Assembly (NCBI GenBank): GCA_003443635.1 | Contig: CP031964.1 | Span: forward strand, 2,016,321 to 2,080,320 | Length of the DNA stretch: 64,000 bases | Source: Flavobacteriaceae bacterium | GTDB lineage: Bacteria; Bacteroidota; Bacteroidia; Flavobacteriales; Flavobacteriaceae | Direction of reading: 5' to 3' | Translations under genes and position numbers: made by a program | The notes under the pieces: generated by a model | What the model was told of the DNA's origin: nothing | What the model saw: only the letters and a program-made list of their open reading frames with translations | Database searches by the model: none | In this document: one piece after another, positions 63,697 to 64,000 of the stretch | Numbering within the stretch: position 1 is the first letter of the stretch | Layout of the letters: each line of letters opens with the position of its first letter

Positions 63697-64000
63697 TTAA
63701 TATGCTAATAACTCTTTTAAAGCAGCTTCAAATCGATTCTTCCCTAAATATTGTTCTTCTAGCTGATTGATAAACGGGATTGGAGTTTCTAAGCTTGCAA
63801 CTCGTTTTACTGGAGCATCTAAATACTCAAAGCACTCCTCCATTAGCATCGCAGAAATATCTGATGCTATACCACCGAACATAGAATCTTCTTGAAGAAT
63901 AATAGCTTTCCCTGTTTTTTTAACCGAATTAAAAATAGCGTCTTTATCTAAAGGCTGTAAAGATCTTAAATCGATTAAATCTGCATTAATATCAGTATTC
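63697..64000 (-). CDS. 2-oxoacid dehydrogenase E1 component, beta-domain C-terminus (partial)
   Basis: The gene enters from the right edge; about 100 C-terminal residues are visible. The sequence DLIDLRSLQPLDKDAI, GKAIILQEDSMFGGIASDIS, FEYLDAPVKRVASLETPIPF and EAALKELLAY matches the transketolase C-terminal domain of E1-beta in pyruvate or branched-chain 2-oxoacid dehydrogenase. In Bacteroidota this is often one fused alpha/beta chain of about 650-690 residues, which cannot be tested here. It takes part in central or branched-chain oxidation. The stop is at 63697. Confidence 0.92.
   Translation of the reverse strand, partial: NTDINADLIDLRSLQPLDKDAIFNSVKKTGKAIILQEDSMFGGIASDISAMLMEECFEYLDAPVKRVASLETPIPFINQLEEQYLGKNRFEAALKELLAY

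Overview
The window looks like chromosome from a marine-type member of the Flavobacteriaceae (Bacteroidota). The evidence is a very AT-rich sequence (I judge roughly one third G+C), Bacteroidota-style TAnnTTTG -7 elements with little Shine-Dalgarno signal, many lipoproteins with acidic residues after the lipobox Cys, LytTR-type regulators, and families common in this group (DUF3179, DUF4251, DUF5777, PD40/amidohydrolase fusions, large BNR-repeat proteins). I see no rRNA, tRNA, CRISPR array, prophage or insertion sequence. The genus cannot be fixed from the sequence alone.

Layout. 1-4060: two tandem PD40-type lipoproteins and a formylglycine-generating-enzyme-like secreted protein, divergent from a LytS-like histidine kinase and LytTR response regulator. 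4377-11099: a small orphan protein, a cold-shock-domain protein and DbpA-like RNA helicase, a three-part secreted beta-lactamase-fold protein, an AraC regulator, an RDD membrane protein and a DUF2911 protein. 11123-15712: DMT exporter, PQQ-type sugar dehydrogenase lipoprotein, two tandem paralogous secreted proteins of unknown function, DUF4251. 15781-20858: an SDR/SDR/cupin operon, a DEAD/DEAH helicase and a secreted alpha/beta hydrolase. 21030-28869: a large WD40-amidohydrolase, a LamG-like lipoprotein, DUF3179 and a membrane-tethered GH113-like glycosidase. 28965-36218: two surface-type lipoproteins built from lamin-tail-domain (LTD) repeats, the second also carrying spondin-like domains, divergent from a membrane LytTR regulator with a periplasmic sensor. 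36278-43873: OB-fold/YceI/DUF5777 operon, DAACS transporter with an HD-domain protein, GlcG-like protein, first BNR-repeat giant. 44058-57852: a pair of M14 carboxypeptidase-like proteins (one apparently dead), OsmC, SRPBCC, an Old Yellow Enzyme divergent from an HxlR regulator, a penicillin-acylase-family lipoprotein, a peroxiredoxin-like protein, ExbD, an M19 dipeptidase, and a secreted protein with a fresh internal duplication next to a membrane-bound LuxR-type regulator. 57919-64000: second BNR-repeat giant, a double-glycine-leader Cys-rich peptide, an unknown secreted protein, an OmpA-family protein and the end of a 2-oxoacid dehydrogenase E1 gene.

Together the genes suggest a heterotroph with many envelope and secreted hydrolases (peptidases, acylases, dipeptidase, glycosidase) and several small sensory modules. 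Most convergent gene pairs are separated by a compact hairpin that can terminate in both directions. The most interesting items are the orphan double-glycine peptide, the nearly perfect 504-bp DNA repeats inside the LTD lipoprotein gene, the LTD/spondin/LytTR-sensor neighbourhood, the active/inactive M14 pair, and the 105-bp duplication that copies a signal-peptidase site into a mature protein. I did not find a clear multi-gene defence or biosynthetic system; all functional statements are from reading motifs by eye, without database searches.
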